Source of the DNA: Piezodorus guildinii | Taxonomy: Eukaryota; Arthropoda; Insecta; Hemiptera; Pentatomidae | Assembly (NCBI GenBank): GCA_023052935.1 | Contig: CM041298.1 | Coordinates: 49,839,313-49,903,312 of the forward strand | DNA length: 64,000 bases | Reading direction: 5' to 3' | Shown here: positions 1-12,186 of the stretch, one piece after another | Layout: the number at the start of each line of letters is the position of its first letter | Position numbering within the stretch: the first letter of the stretch is position 1 | The notes under the pieces: generated by a model | Databases searched by the model: none | What the model was told of the DNA's origin: nothing | The model's input: the letters and a program-made list of their open reading frames with translations, nothing else | Position numbers and translations under genes: made by a program

Positions 1-504
1 CTTTATTAAAGGCATGCCATATCACAATTAATCTTGGCAACTTTATTATGAATATTTTCGTTGAATATCAGTTGGGACTATTTTCAACAAAAGTTATATA
101 TTATAAAAGATCTCTATGGAACTTTTTATTGAATATTGAAATTAAGTTTCAATAATCTAAGTTTCAACATAAATGTGAAGAATAATTATAGAATTATTTT
201 GAGTACCTGTGTGAAACATTTTGTTGACACAGCATCCATTCCAATGATTTTCAAAAATAGAAACTTATAAGAAAATAATTGATAAAATGTACCTGAATCC
301 TCTATACAATACCAATTATTATTAGAATAGGATTGTTCTGAAATTATCATTATTTTTTTGTTTCTGCAGATTTTTAATTTATTTTGTCATTGACAGTTAC
401 AACTGTAATTAATTCTGGAACATAAGGGTTTAAATATAATATTATCTAACTTTAAAATTTTTCAGTGATTGATAAAACCAATTTGTATTGATTAATTTTT
501 CAGA
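1..504. other. AT-rich sequence, no gene seen
   Basis: No convincing coding region, RNA gene or recognisable repeat was found. The stretch ends in a T-rich tract and TTTTTCAG (ending at 503), which could be a splice acceptor in front of the candidate exon that follows. Confidence 0.5.
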
Positions 505-535
505 TAGCTGATTCTCACTTCGAAAGTCTTTGAAC

Positions 536-592
536 ATGCCTGTGCTATTTATCCTCAGTGCAACTTTCCTCTGTTTCCAGGGCAATAAAAAG
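536..592 (+). CDS. Candidate first coding exon with signal-peptide-like N-terminus
   Basis: An ATG at 536 opens 19 codons that read MPVLFILSATFLCFQGNKK and run, in phase 0, into a strong splice donor (AAG then GTAAGT at 593-598). The hydrophobic run after the Met, followed by Cys-Phe-Gln-Gly, looks like a secretory signal peptide, so the product would be exported or membrane-bound. A possible acceptor (TTTTTCAG) ends at 503, which would make 504-535 the end of a 5' untranslated region. An alternative reading is a 12-nt microexon at 581-592, because CTTTCCTCTGTTTCCAG just before it is itself a good acceptor. The partner exons are not identified. The candidate terminal exon at 23073 does not join in frame directly. 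A 19-codon reading frame can occur by chance; the donor and the hydrophobic composition are the only support. Confidence 0.3.
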
Positions 593-598
593 GTAAGT

Positions 599-2224
599 TA
601 TGCATGATTTACTATGCCTCTATGCCAATACAATTAAAAATTATATATTTTTTTATGATTATTTAAAATTTTCTTTTCTTTGCTAAGCATTAAACTTATG
701 AACAGTTTGGCATGATGAATGATTTTTTTTAAACAAAAATAAATTTCAGCATTGCCATTCTTTGAATGGTGGTTTTTAATATGATTGTTGGATGGTTTAA
801 TAACAATGTGAAAATGTTGTAAAGTAATTAATTATAAACACTGTTTCTTTGAAATTATGATTGGACTTTTTTTTTAATGTTTATCTAGGCTTAGTTTTTT
901 TTCGTATAACTGTTGATGACCATTTTTCAATCTATTCTTATTAAGGAAGGAGTACAATTGAGCATTATCAATGCTTATAAATACAGGAAGTATAACCAAT
1001 ATGATTAAATTTTAAAAAAAATGACATTAAGATAAATCAAATAATTGTCTTCCAGTGGTCTAGATTAACTTCAGAATAAAAACAAGTATACAAGTAGCAA
1101 GGAGTGGCATAATAACATGTGCTTGATTTAAAATAAAATTTAGTTTAGGTTTGGTGTTTAGTAGTTTTATTTGTTCATGACGGCTCTACCTCTGTGGGTC
1201 ATTTTCATGTAGACTGACATTTTATATTCTATTATAGTACCTGCTTATTTTAAATATTCGAGGAGGACGGTGATCTTGATCTAATCTCCTTTAAGGGTAT
1301 CTTTCATGGAGCTTCCAGACCTCGCAGAAGATAGTCGCAAAAGGATTCACAATGTTCTACTTGGAGCCGGCAGAGGACCACTTCTTCTCTCCTTGACTTT
1401 CTGTTGGAAGTTTTCCAACGGGCATTGTCTTTTTTCACCTTATTTAATTTTGAGTAATGCATATTCCACCTGATAAGCCATTTTTCCTTCTGCAGAGAGC
1501 AAACCTGCCTTGTTCATTCTTGCATGGGGATTCATTCAAGAGTTCATGTTGTAAATTATGAATTTCAGCCATTACTGGATGTCAGATCTTTGAGCTATTA
1601 TTTTTATGATATTTTTTGCCATAATCTCAATGGGATATGTACAACAAGGCTTTCTTAATAGCATTGGTCCCTTCCGTGAAGACTGAACAAGCTCCCAGAA
1701 GCTTGTATATGAGTTCATTTGATGTTATGACCGAAAACCATATATAGTCTCCCGATTTAGATGTTTCGGTATAAAGGATGGTATAATTTGGATTTTTATT
1801 TACTAACCCAAAAAGGTAATTTGATTTTCTTGAGGAGTTAGTGCCTTTTTAGAAAAATAGGGGATTCATCTATTTTATTTTGGGGGTACACCAACTTGGT
1901 GTACAGACTTCTGGTAACTGTTGAATGGTAGCTAAATTCATACCCAAGAATGATGTTATTTCTAGTATTTTTTTCCCTAAATCCATTACTTATTAATGGC
2001 TCTTCACCAGATAGGACATCTTTTAATGGATGTTGTGGGATTGAAATTATTTTTGCTGCATATTTTGCCATTTTGTAATGTCTTCTTGGTAGTAGTTTTA
2101 TGGTCAGTATTTTATTCTTATAAAAAAATACATTATTGTAAAAATAATAATCTTTTGAAATGGTTCACATTTTATTTGTATGGGATGGTAAGCCTGCTTT
2201 TCCTATGTTAGACAAAGGGATATT
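599..2224. other. Non-coding stretch, no recognised element
   Basis: About 1.6 kb of AT-rich sequence with a slightly less AT-rich patch around 1255-1530. Reading frames present here (for example 1838-2071 on the minus strand) are short, biased by base composition and resemble no family I know. If the exon at 536 is real this could be intron. Confidence 0.4.
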
Positions 2225-2617
2225 TGGTAGATCAAATAATAATTATTTTCTGGAAGAAGTTAGTTCAGGGTGCAGTCAAAAGAACACACAATTAAGTATT
2301 AACTTAATTTACTGGTGCCGACGTTTCGGCCTAAATTATAGGCCTTCTTGAAGGGGATTAAAGGAGCGAGCATCACAACAATGAAGCAATTCAACAGTCT
2401 TGCTATCTTCAATTTAATTCAATTGATATCTTCAATCCTCAGCAATTAAATAGATTTGCTTCATTGTTGTGACTCTAACTCCTTCAATCGCCCTGAAGAA
2501 GGCCTATAATTTAGGCCGAAACGTCGGCACCAGTAAATTAAGTTTATACTAAGTTGTGTGTTCTTTTGAATGCACTCTAAACTAACTTCTCCCACAATAA
2601 ATACACACAATCTACCA
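2225..2617. repeat. Palindromic element with hammerhead-like motifs in both arms
   Basis: The left arm (about 2225-2396) and right arm (about 2455-2617) are imperfect reverse complements around a loop of roughly 60 bp. Shared blocks include TGGTAGAT at the outer ends, GAAGTTAGTT, AAAAGAACACACAA, GGTGCCGACGTTTCGGCC and CACAACAATGAAGCAA near the loop. The right arm carries a near-canonical hammerhead-like motif. In the left arm the CTGAAGA core reads TTCAAGA on the minus strand and is broken. The terminal sequence is related to the arms at 31605, 35704-36425 and 21590. Inverted pseudo-LTRs with hammerhead motifs are known for Penelope-like retroelements, but no reverse transcriptase or GIY-YIG sequence is seen, so the class is open. 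Confidence 0.7.
2490..2530 (+). ncRNA. Hammerhead-ribozyme-like motif (unit 1)
   Basis: The order matches a minimal hammerhead: CTGAAGA (from 2493), one extra A, a perfect 6-bp hairpin GGCCTA / TAGGCC with a 5-nt loop, then GAAAC and GTC. GCC before the core and GGC after GTC could form a 3-bp stem I, and AC/GU would form a very short stem III with cleavage expected after GTC. The extra base between the CTGAAGA core and stem II is not in the textbook motif but recurs in every copy in this window. In Penelope-like elements such minimal motifs are thought to act as dimers. Self-cleavage is not shown here. Confidence 0.45.
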
Positions 2618-3269
2618 TTCTCACTTCAAGATAATTATTTCCAATTAATTTTTATTTTTCATTAGAAAAAGCAAAAAAATCAATAGGATCTGTTCAGCTT
2701 TTTGGGTACGCATGTAGACTTACCAAGTGCAATAGGTCTTTTGATGAAGAAAACTGTAAAATAATTAATTAAAAAAAATAAAGAGAAAAAAGAAACATGT
2801 TTCTTTAGAGCTGAATTTTGTCAAATCTAAAATAACTTTTGGTTTTAATTATATCAGATATATAAAAGCATAATTTTTTTTTTCACAATAGCAAAATTGC
2901 ATCAACCTCACAGATGAAACATCAATTATAAGAAATTTTAATCAATAACCGTTTGGACTTAATGAAAGATGACGTTGTTTGGTTGATGGTCAGATTAAAA
3001 TCCAAACAATGTCATAATTCATAAATTTAGGATTTTAGTGAAATTTGACCAAACTTGCCATGATATTGCTAAACAAAAACATATTTGATAATGATTTCGT
3101 TGAAATAGGAAAATATTCTTTAAATTTCTATTGGTGGTAACCAATGACAGTTGCTTTGCTTTGTAATGTATTTAGAATAATGAGGGAAACTTATAATCAC
3201 TATTATTTAATTTGAATATAAAATAATAATAATAATCCTAAATCAGAAAAATGGTAGACAAAAAGAATA

Positions 3270-3849
3270 TAAATGATTTTCTCAAAAATGTCTAACAATT
3301 TTAATTAAACTCTCTTTATCGATGTAAAAATCTAGTCTGCTTTAATATCATGTAGGTTTCATTCTCATTAAAACATTTCATTGGGCTTAAATGCTAGTAT
3401 TTGAAAGTTTCTTCATTTAAAATATCTTTAATTTTGTATATTCGAAAAAAATAGCCATACCATCTTATTAGCATTGTTAAAAATGGCTAAATATAAAAAT
3501 TGAATGAATTTGATTCCCAACTGAATGAAAAACTGTAGAAACATTGTTTCAGTTAATTTTTTTTTCCTAACATAAGAATAGTAATATGTATATCATTGGA
3601 AAGCTAAAGATTTAAGACAAGATATTATCTTTTAAACAAAGTTTTGGAAGGTGATGTAAAGTGACAAATGGTGCACAAACTTAAGTGATTGTTGAACTTA
3701 AAGATTTCTGTTGTTAAATAATGTAATTTAATACCTATGATTCCATCAAAACAAGATAGTAATATAATATTTCAATTTCAAGTTAATTATAAACTTGATT
3801 TCAAGGAGTATTCAATTTCAAGTGACTGTCGTGTGTTGCATGCACCAGA
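3270..3849 (+). repeat. Foldback-family arm (unit 1)
   Basis: A single arm homologous to the right arm of the 25131-26830 element. Shared stretches include GATGTAAAAATCTAGTCTGC, TTTAATATCATGTAGGTTTC, the GGGCTTAAATGCTAGTATTT block and ATCATTGGAAAGCTAAAGAT. It ends at the family terminus GTGTTGCATGCACCAGA. The partner arm is absent. It has no reading frame. Confidence 0.7.
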
Positions 3850-5511
3850 TTCTTCCACATAATTAAATTAAAATCTGTTGGTTATTTAAATGATATTATC
3901 TTGCATGCACATGGTACAATAATGAATTGCGTAAACATAATACATCTGGAAATGATTTACAATAGAGATAAATAAGTTATTGTTTAATAAATACAATGAA
4001 TTGCTTAAGCTATTATTTAACAGCCATAAGATATGAAATACTAAAGGGCGATAAAACAAACAGGAATGTAACAGGCGATAAACAATTTCAGTCTATAATC
4101 TGCACAAAACAGTCTAGTACCACATCAAATAAAGATAGATTTAACATATTGATTGTGTCACAAATCAAGGACTAAAGTTATCATTTTAGGATCAGGAATT
4201 AATTTGACCATCAATCCATTTTAGTACAAGTTTAAAAGGTTTACAACAGTATTATGAGAAAAATGTTTTGGAATAAATATCATCAAATCATAATGATACA
4301 TAAGTACATTATCCCTGCTTTACCTGTGGTCTATTAGACCTAGCTAATTCCAGTTCTAGACAAATATAATCGAATAACACTGATTTATAAAGATGAAATT
4401 TATAAAATCCTAATATAATACAAATTGTTTTAATCAAATATATTATTTTGTTTTATCTTTTAATGTTTTATTTATTTATTAATTTTAAATATCTTGGATT
4501 TTTGTATAATCCATTAATTTTCCAATTCCATATACCTTTGTGAATATTTTTAAAGTAACACTGGAAGTTAATTCATATTTATATCAGGAATTCTAAATTG
4601 ATAATTTTACTAATAGGTACATTTAAAGCACTAATTTTAACTTGTTCCTTTTAACATGATATTATTTCCAATAGTAGTAAGATGTAATTGATTACAAACT
4701 ACCATTTATTATTTTATATGTTGGTTGGCCTCTTTAAAAAAAAAATGATTTATTTAATGAAATGAAGCAAAATGAATTAACACGTTGAAAAGTTTAGAAG
4801 TATTGATATGAATTCACAAATTAATAACCAATTTGCATTTTAAATTTCATAAAAATTAATTTTAAAGTAAAAAAAACTCATTATTTGATGGGTATGGAAG
4901 TCCATTTAAAACAGTTTTCAACTTCCTTTATTCACAATGAACAGTTTTTTTTTCTAGTAATGGGTGTATTCTGAATTTACATTTTATACAATACATTGGA
5001 AACAAATTCACATAATTACACTATCAACCATAAAAGTGAAAAATTTAATTAATAACTTATTCATTTTCCTTGGTCTGCATTGTGTTTTAAGACAGTATAT
5101 CTTTGATGTGTTTCAAACTTGATTTTTTTTTTTTTTCTGACTTTTTTAAATATAAGAATCGAACTGTATTTAAGTCTTAATATCAGATGACAGAATGAAT
5201 GGAGAGCTATTGACATAAGTTTAAGATTATGAACATGAAAAGTTATGTTCAAGGCCACATAATTTTCTTCCAACAAAATTAAAAACAACATTAATGTCAA
5301 TATACCCTTTTGGATATTGCTTTGCTGAATCTGAATGAGTTTTCATATAAGATGTTTTTTTTTTTAATTTTTTAGTTATATTTCTGATTTAACACAATAA
5401 AAAACTGTTTTACTTGTATTAAAAGTGGAGAAAAAAAACAAAAAGATAGACAATTTTTTAAATTAAATTTCTGATTTTGCAACTTTGATCACACTCCATT
5501 ATTCAGTACTT

Positions 5512-5807
5512 CTAAACGCCATTGTGTTTTCTACCTGTGCCGTCCTCGTTCATAAAACCTCTGGCTACCATATCCTCTCTCACGACCTCCATCCTCATTT
5601 TGCTGGGTTTGCCTCGCCTTCTCCTCACCTCCAGGCAGTACTTGTCGTCATCTTCATCCTCATGATTTGACTGTACCACATTCGTCTTTTTTTTCCATTT
5701 TCTTTGAAGATGTTCAGATCAGCCTTATTTTTTTTTCCACATTTGGATTTTTTTTTGTAGCTTTTGTTTGCCATAGGCTCCTCTCTATAAGTCAATTCCC
5801 ATTCCAA
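5512..5807 (-). pseudogene. LINE C-terminal fragment (unit 1), frameshifted
   Basis: The minus strand encodes a lysine-rich stretch followed by a region matching the C-terminal tail of animal non-LTR reverse transcriptases of the kind often annotated as craniofacial development protein 2-like. The pattern is R-R-x-R-G-x-P-x-K-x-R, then EVVRENMVARG and a downstream DR-x-W-like end. In this unit an 8-T run near 5687-5694 shifts the frame and splits the reading. Unit 2 has one more T and stays open. No catalytic domain is present, so this is a dead fragment. Confidence 0.5.
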
Positions 5808-6299
5808 ATCTTCTGAAAATAAAATATTGACACTGGAAACAGACTTCTGAAGAAGATAGAGAATGTCAATTTAAAAAAAAATTAAAATTGAGTATTGTGT
5901 AAAATAATATTGGGTTTTGTTTGTATTTTCACTTCTAATATTGTAAAAATAAATATACAGTAATGTAATAATAGTTTTAACTGATTCATCAAATATTGTC
6001 AAATTATTCAGTTGAAATAGACAAAAATGTTGCATAAAGTTGTAAATAAAAAGGTACAGCTAACTCCCTACAAGTAGAATTTTTAGATTATTTAATTTTT
6101 TGAGTGGTAACCTATACTAATTGCTTTTTCCTAATTTGTACCTAAAAATAGAAAAAAAAAAATTAATAACAGTTTTAAATGTGAATAATTTTCAGATTAT
6201 ATTAATCAATATGAATACTTTTACTGCTATGGGATGCATTAACTTGAACTAGTTGTTACGTTCAGTGCTATAAATCTTATGCTCATGAGTATTGTTATT

Positions 6300-6896
6300 A
6301 TTTATTCTTTAATATGAGAAGGATTTTAAGTCTGGACCCACAGAAGCCGTGCCCAGTTTGTGATGGAGACGCATTGGAAGATTGTTTCCATTTTTTTGTT
6401 GGATGTCCCGCATACCATGACAATAGAACCCGTTATATGCCCGTATTAAATGATGTGAGTATTGATGGCTTTTACGAAATTCTTGCGGAACCCCACGTAA
6501 TGAACCTGAAATCATTATTTATTTTTGTCAAAGAGAATCTTAAAATAAGATTTCAACATTTTTCTCAGAATTTTAATCATTCTTAAGGGTTTCGGGACTT
6601 GTTAGTAATTTGTGGGGAATTAGTATTCGCTTTAGTACTAATATTTTTGCATTATTTATTGATATGCTTATATTTAATTTATGATATTTATGTATATGCT
6701 GGATGAAATTAATCATAAAGATAGCAGCACCTTTATGCTTACTGCTTTATATGTGTTTTGTTGTTTTTGTTTTAAATATTTATTCGAATTGTAATTATAT
6801 TATTGTATATTTGCTAGTGATAAATTTATTAATTGTGCTGTGCCAGCCAGCTCTATTTGTATGGGATTGCCCTAAAGACATATAAATAAAAAAAAA
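6300..6896 (+). pseudogene. LINE C-terminus with CCHC-like tail and 3' end (unit 1)
   Basis: A 90-residue frame at 6314-6586 reads CPVCDGDALEDCFHFFVGCP early on. This C-x2-C-x(8)-H-x4-C-type motif is typical of the extreme C-terminus of RNase H-bearing or related LINE polymerases. After the stop about 310 bp of AT-rich 3' untranslated sequence follow, ending in ATAAATAAAAAAAAA at 6882-6896, which looks like a degenerate poly-A tail. Everything upstream of the motif is missing, consistent with 5' truncation at insertion. It is not functional. Confidence 0.6.
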
Positions 6897-7244
6897 TTAT
6901 TATATGAGTAGGATTTAAAAATCTATCATTATTTAATTAAAATATAAACTTTTGAAGTATAAAACATTGAGTAAAACATCAACATTTAATTCCCATTCGT
7001 CTTGGAAAATAGGTTTAATAATTTGAAAAATGAACGGCATATACTGTCTTAAAGAGTGTATAACATATAGTTTGTATTAACTCTATTTTCTGAATTAGAT
7101 TATTAACTGGTTTATTTTTTAAACCTTTTTAATTTTGTTTGATTGGTGAATAGATTGAAATAAAGAAATAAACATTCAGGACTGATATTTTAATATGCAA
7201 ATTACAGTGTTTTTGATAGCTATTCCAGCCACAATACAATGGTT

Positions 7245-8088
7245 TTTTTTTTTTTTTTTTTAAATTCTTTTATTGGTATTTACAACTGTACACAGTACAA
7301 CAAGTAAATGAGCTATTTACAGAACATTGGCTTGGAAAAGTCTTGAGAAGAATCTACTCAGTGGTAGCACTTCAGAGTTTATTTGGTAAGCAGGTCTCGA
7401 GGCCACCGTCTTTTTTGGACAGACGCCTCGGAGGATTATCGAGAATAGATGCCGATGAGAGGATACGGACAAGCGGGTTTGTATGGGCGGGTAATTTGGA
7501 ATGAAAGGAGGAGTATTTTTTTTGGGCAATTTCTGCAACGAGTGGGATATTCAGGTCTCTATGGATGAGTTTGTTGGTAACAAAGTATGGAGCGTCTAGG
7601 ATTTGTCGAAGGATTTTGGATTGCAAGGATTGGATGCGGGAGGAATTCGATGGTTTAGTGGAGCCCCATAGCTCTATGCCGTAAGTCCAGATAGGTCTAA
7701 TTATGGTTGTGTAAATCAGTTTTTTGAAGTATAGAGAGAGTTTTGATCGTTTTTCAAGTAAGTGTTTTAATATTCGATATCTACGAGCAGTTTCTTGTCT
7801 TTTAAGTCTTGTATGAGGATTTCATGTAAGACATTTGTCAAGATGAAGTCCAAGGTATCGTATTTGTTCTACATTGATGAGTGGGGTATGATTAAAGGAG
7901 ACAACTGGACAGGAAGTCATAGGTTTACGGCGTAGAGTGAAGATGATTTGGTGGGATTTATTAGGATTTATTTTGATTCTCCAATTGTGACACCATTCTG
8001 CAATGGCGGATACATGGTTCTGTAGGAATTGGGAGGCAACAATAGGATCGTTATTCACGGAGAGCACACAAGTGTCATCAGCGTAAGT
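7245..8088 (-). mobile_element. 5'-truncated Jockey-type LINE insertion (unit 1)
   Basis: The insertion is flanked by the 11-bp duplication ATACAATGGTT at 7234-7244 and 8089-8099. Its 3' poly-A tail appears as 17 Ts at the left edge, so it lies on the minus strand. It starts just upstream of the catalytic YADDT and continues through the thumb region and C-terminus of a Jockey reverse transcriptase (WRIKINPNKS, IRYLGLHLDK, WTYGIELWGS, NPPRRL). The frame is open from 8094 to 7372 except for one TGA where related copies have TGG (CLTWNPHT). A shift near the end changes the usual RRWPRDLL tail. The element is dead because the first two thirds of the polymerase, the endonuclease and ORF1 are absent. 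Confidence 0.9.
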
Positions 8089-8373
8089 ATACAATGGTTA
8101 TAATAGGAAAATAAAAATTATTTATTATTATTTATTAAAGTAGAAATGGTGTAATAATTTTGTTATTTTCAATTCAAAATAGATATTTTGAACTAAAATT
8201 TTGGTATTTAATTAAGTAAGTTTACATTAAGATGAAGGGGATTAAAGGAGCGAGCATCACAACAATGAAGCAATTCAACAGTCTTGCTATCTTCAATTTA
8301 ATTCAATTGATATCTTCAATCCTCAGCAATTAAATAGATTTGCTTCATTGTTGTGACTCTAACTCCTTCAATC

Positions 8374-8414
8374 GCCCTGAAGAAGGCCTATAATTTAGGC
8401 CGAAACGTCGGCAC
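8374..8414 (+). ncRNA. Hammerhead-ribozyme-like motif (unit 2)
   Basis: Same motif as at 2490-2530, with the core CTGAAGA starting at 8377. Here the opposing left arm is absent because the duplication breakpoint removed it, so the motif stands alone. Confidence 0.4.
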
Positions 8415-9153
8415 CAGTAAATTAAGTTTATACTAAGTTGTGTGTTCTTTTGAATGCACTCTAAACTAACTTCTCCCACAATAAATACACACAATCTACC
8501 ATTCTCACTTCAAGATAATTATTTCCAATTAATTTTTATTTTTCATTAGAAAAAGCAAAAAAATCAATAGGATCTGTTCAGCTTTTTGGGTACGCATGTA
8601 GACTTACCAAGTGCAATAGGTCTTTTGATGAAGAAAACTGTAAAATAATTAATTAAAAAAAATAAAGAGAAAAAAGAAACATGTTTCTTTACAGCCGAAT
8701 TTTGTTAAATCTAAAATAACTTTTGGTTTTAATTATATCAGATATATAAGAGCATAATTTTTTTTTTCACAATAGCAAAATTGCATCAACCTCACAGATG
8801 AAACATCAATTATAAGAAATTTTAATCAATAACCGTTTGGACTTAATGAAAGATGACGTTGTTTGGTTGATGGTCAGATTAAAATCCAAACAATGTCATA
8901 ATTCATAAATTTAGGATTTTAGTGAAATTTGACCAAACTTGCCATGATATTGCTAAACAAAAACATATTTGATAATGATTTCGTTGAAATAGGAAAATAT
9001 TCTTTAAATTTCTATTGGTGGTAACCAATGACAGTTGCTTTGCTTTGTAATGTATTTAGAATAATGAGGGAAACTTATAATCACTATTATTTAATTTGAA
9101 TATAAAATAATAATAATAATCCTAAATCAGAAAAATGGTAGACAAAAAGAATA

Positions 9154-9733
9154 TAAATGATTTTCTCAAAAATGTCTAACAATTTTAATTAAACTCTCTT
9201 TATCGATGTAAAAATCTAGTCTGCTTTAATATCATGTAGGTTTCATTCTCATTAAAACATTTCATTGGGCTTAAATGCTAGTATTTGAAAGTTTCTTCAT
9301 TTAAAATATCTTTAATTTTGTATATTCGAAAAAAATAGCCATACCATCTTATTAGCATTGTTAAAAATGGCTAAATATAAAAATTGAATGAATTTGATTC
9401 CCAACTGAATGAAAAACTGTAGAAACATTGTTTCAGTTAATTTTTTTTTCCTAACATAAGAATAGTAATATGTATATCATTGGAAAGCTAAAGATTTAAG
9501 ACAAGATATTATCTTTTAAACAAAGTTTTGGAAGGTGATGTAAAGTGACAAATGGTGCACAAACTTAAGTGATTGTTGAACTTAAAGATTTCTGTTGTTA
9601 AATAATGTAATTTAATACCTATGATTCCATCAAAACAAGATAGTAATATAATATTTCAATTTCAAGTTAATTATAAACTTGATTTCAAGGAGTATTCAAT
9701 TTCAAGTGACTGTCGTGTGTTGCATGCACCAGA
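9154..9733 (+). repeat. Foldback-family arm (unit 2)
   Basis: Copy of the 3270-3849 arm with the same terminus. I noticed no structural difference. Confidence 0.7.
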
Positions 9734-11399
9734 TTCTTCCACATAATTAAATTAAAATCTGTTGGTTATTTAAATGATATTATCTTGCATGCACATGGTA
9801 CAATAATGAATTGCGTAAACATAATACATCTGGAAATGATTTACAATAGAGATAAATAAGTTATTGTTTAATAAATACAATGAATTGCTTAAGCTATTAT
9901 TTAACAGCCCATAAGATATGAAATACTAAAGGGCGATAAAACAAACAGGAATGTAACAGGCGATAAACAATTTCAGTCTATAATCTGCACAAAACAGTCT
10001 AGTACCACATCAAATAAAGATAGATTTAACATATTGATTGTGTCACAAATCAAGGACTAAAGTTATCATTTTAGGATCAGGAATTAATTTGACCATCAAT
10101 CCATTTTAGTACAAGTTTAAAAGGTTTACAACAGTATTATGAGAAAAATGTTTTGGAATAAATATCATCAAATCATAATGATACATAAGTACATTATCCC
10201 TGCTTTACCTGTGGTCTATTAGACCTAGCTAATTCCAGTTCTAGACAAATATAATCGAATAACACTGATTTATAAAGATGAAATTTATAAAATCCTAATA
10301 TAATACAAATTGTTTTAATCAAATATATTATTTTGTTTTATCTTTTAATGTTTTATTTATTTATTAATTTTAAATATCTTGGATTTTTGTATAATCCATT
10401 AATTTTCCAATTCCATATACCTTTGTGAATATTTTTAAAGTAACACTGGAAGTTAATTCATATTTATATCAGGAATTCTAAATTGATAATTTTACTAATA
10501 GGTACATTTAAAGCACTAATTTTAACTTGTTCCTTTTAACATGATATTATTTCCAATAGTAGTAAGATGTAATTGATTACAAACTACCATTTATTATTTT
10601 ATATGTTGGTTGGCCTCTTTAAAAAAAAAATGATTTATTTAATGAAATGAAGCAAAATGAATTAACACGTTGAAAAGTTTAGAAGTATTGATATGAATTC
10701 ACAAATTAATAACCAATTTGCATTTTAAATTTCATAAAAATTAATTTTAAAGTAAAAAAAACTCATTATTTGATGGGTATGGAAGTCCATTTAAAACAGT
10801 TTTCAACTTCCTTTATTCACAATGAACAGTTTTTTTTTCTAGTAATGGGTGTATTCTGAATTTACATTTTATACAATACATTGGAAACAAATTCACATAA
10901 TTACACTATCAACCATAAAAGTGAAAAATTTAATTAATAACTTATTCATTTTCCTTGGTCTGCATTGTGTTTTAAGACAGTATATCTTTGATGTGTTTCA
11001 AACTTGATTTTTTTTTTTTTTCTGACTTTTTTAAATATAAGAATCGAACTGTATTTAAGTCTTAATATCAGATGACAGAATGAATGGAGAGCTATTGACA
11101 TAAGTTTAAGATTATGAACATGAAAAGTTATGTTCAAGGCCACATAATTTTCTTCCAACAAAATTAAAAACAACATTAATGTCAATATACCCTTTTGGAT
11201 ATTGCTTTGCTGAATCTGAATGAGTTTTCATATAAGAAGATGTTTTTTTTTTTAATTTTTTAGTTATATTTCTGATTTAACACAATAAAAAACTGTTTTA
11301 CTTGTATTAAAAGTGGAGAAAAAAAACAAAAAGATAGACAATTTTTTAAATTAAATTTCTGATTTTGCAACTTTGATCACACTCCATTATTCAGTACTT

Positions 11400-11696
11400 C
11401 TAAACGCCATTGTGTTTTCTACCTGTGCCGTCCTCGTTCATAAAACCTCTGGCTACCATATTCTCTCTCACGACCTCCATCCTCATTTTGCTGGGTTTGC
11501 CTCGCCTTCTCCTCACCTCCAGGCAGTACTTGTCGTCATCTTCATCCTCATGATTTGACTGTACCACATTCGTCTTTTTTTTTCCATTTTCTTTGAAGAT
11601 GTTCAGATCAGCCTTATTTTTTTTTCCACATTTGGATTTTTTTTTGTAGCTTTTGTTTGCCATAGGCTCCTCTCTATAAGTCAATTCCCATTCCAA
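11400..11696 (-). pseudogene. LINE C-terminal fragment (unit 2), longest open version
   Basis: With a 9-T run instead of 8, this copy stays open for 98 codons from 11696 to 11400. It runs from MEWELTYREE through KKKSKCGKKN and EDEDDDKYCLEV to the LINE-tail signature RRRRGKPSKMR and EVVRENMVARGFMNEDGTGR. The second half resembles the C-terminus of RTE/CR1-like polymerases (R-G-R-P-x-K-R-W, then a D-V-V-R-E-D-M-like stretch). The lysine-rich first half is unexplained. The open frame probably reflects a homopolymer length change rather than selection. Confidence 0.5.
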
Positions 11697-12186
11697 ATCT
11701 TCTGAAAATAAAATATTGACACTGGAAACAGACTTCTGAAGAAGATAGAGAATGTCAATTTAAAAAAAATTAAAATTGAGTATTGTGTAAAATAATATTG
11801 GGTTTTGTTTGTATTTTCACTTCTAATATTGTAAAAATAAATATACAGTAATGTAATAATAGTTTTAACTGATTCATCAAATATTGTCAAATTATTCAGT
11901 TGAAATAGACAAAAATGTTGCATAAAGTTGTAAATAAAAAGGTACAGCTAACTCCCTACAAGTAGAATTTTTAGATTATTTAATTTTTTGAGTGGTAACC
12001 TATACTAATTGCTTTTTCCTAATTTGTACCTAAAAATAGAAAAAAAAAATTAATAACAGTTTTAAATGTGAATAATTTTCAGATTATATTAATCAATATG
12101 AATACTTTTACTGCTATGGGATGCATTAACTTGAACTAGTTGTTACGTTCAGTGCTATAAATCTTATGCTCATGAGTATTGTTATT

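Larger units (their letters stand above)
2350..8233 (+). repeat. Tandem triplication, unit 1
   Basis: First of three direct, near-identical units of about 5,884-5,887 bp. It begins at GAAGGGGATT inside the left arm of the hammerhead palindrome and ends at ACATTAAGAT. It contains the rest of the palindrome (to 2617), a foldback arm (3270-3849), a minus-strand LINE C-terminus (5512-5807), a plus-strand LINE C-terminus (6300-6896) and a Jockey insertion (7245-8088). The spacers 2618-3269, 3850-5511, 5808-6299, 6897-7233 and 8100-8233 hold nothing I recognise. Unit 1 differs from units 2 and 3 at several shared positions, for example TTAGAGCTGAATTT against TTACAGCCGAATTT near 2808, and AACAGCCATAAG against AACAGCCCATAAG near 4020. 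Confidence 0.95.

Noticed and set aside
2225..2617. CRISPR or bacterial attachment site
   Set aside because: A single palindrome in eukaryotic, repeat-rich DNA without spaced direct repeats.
5061..5300. 79-codon minus-strand frame repeated identically at 10946 and 16833
   Set aside because: It is repeated only because the whole unit is triplicated. The composition is AT-driven, with no domain, start context or splice signals.
6309..6515. Minus-strand frame opposite the LINE C-terminus (also 12196 and 18080)
   Set aside because: It is antisense to the CPVC...HFFVGC LINE tail, which explains the open frame.
11681..11923. 80-codon minus frame (also at 17564)
   Set aside because: Phe/Ile/Tyr-rich translation of AT-rich DNA; absent from unit 1 because of a one-base change, so not conserved.
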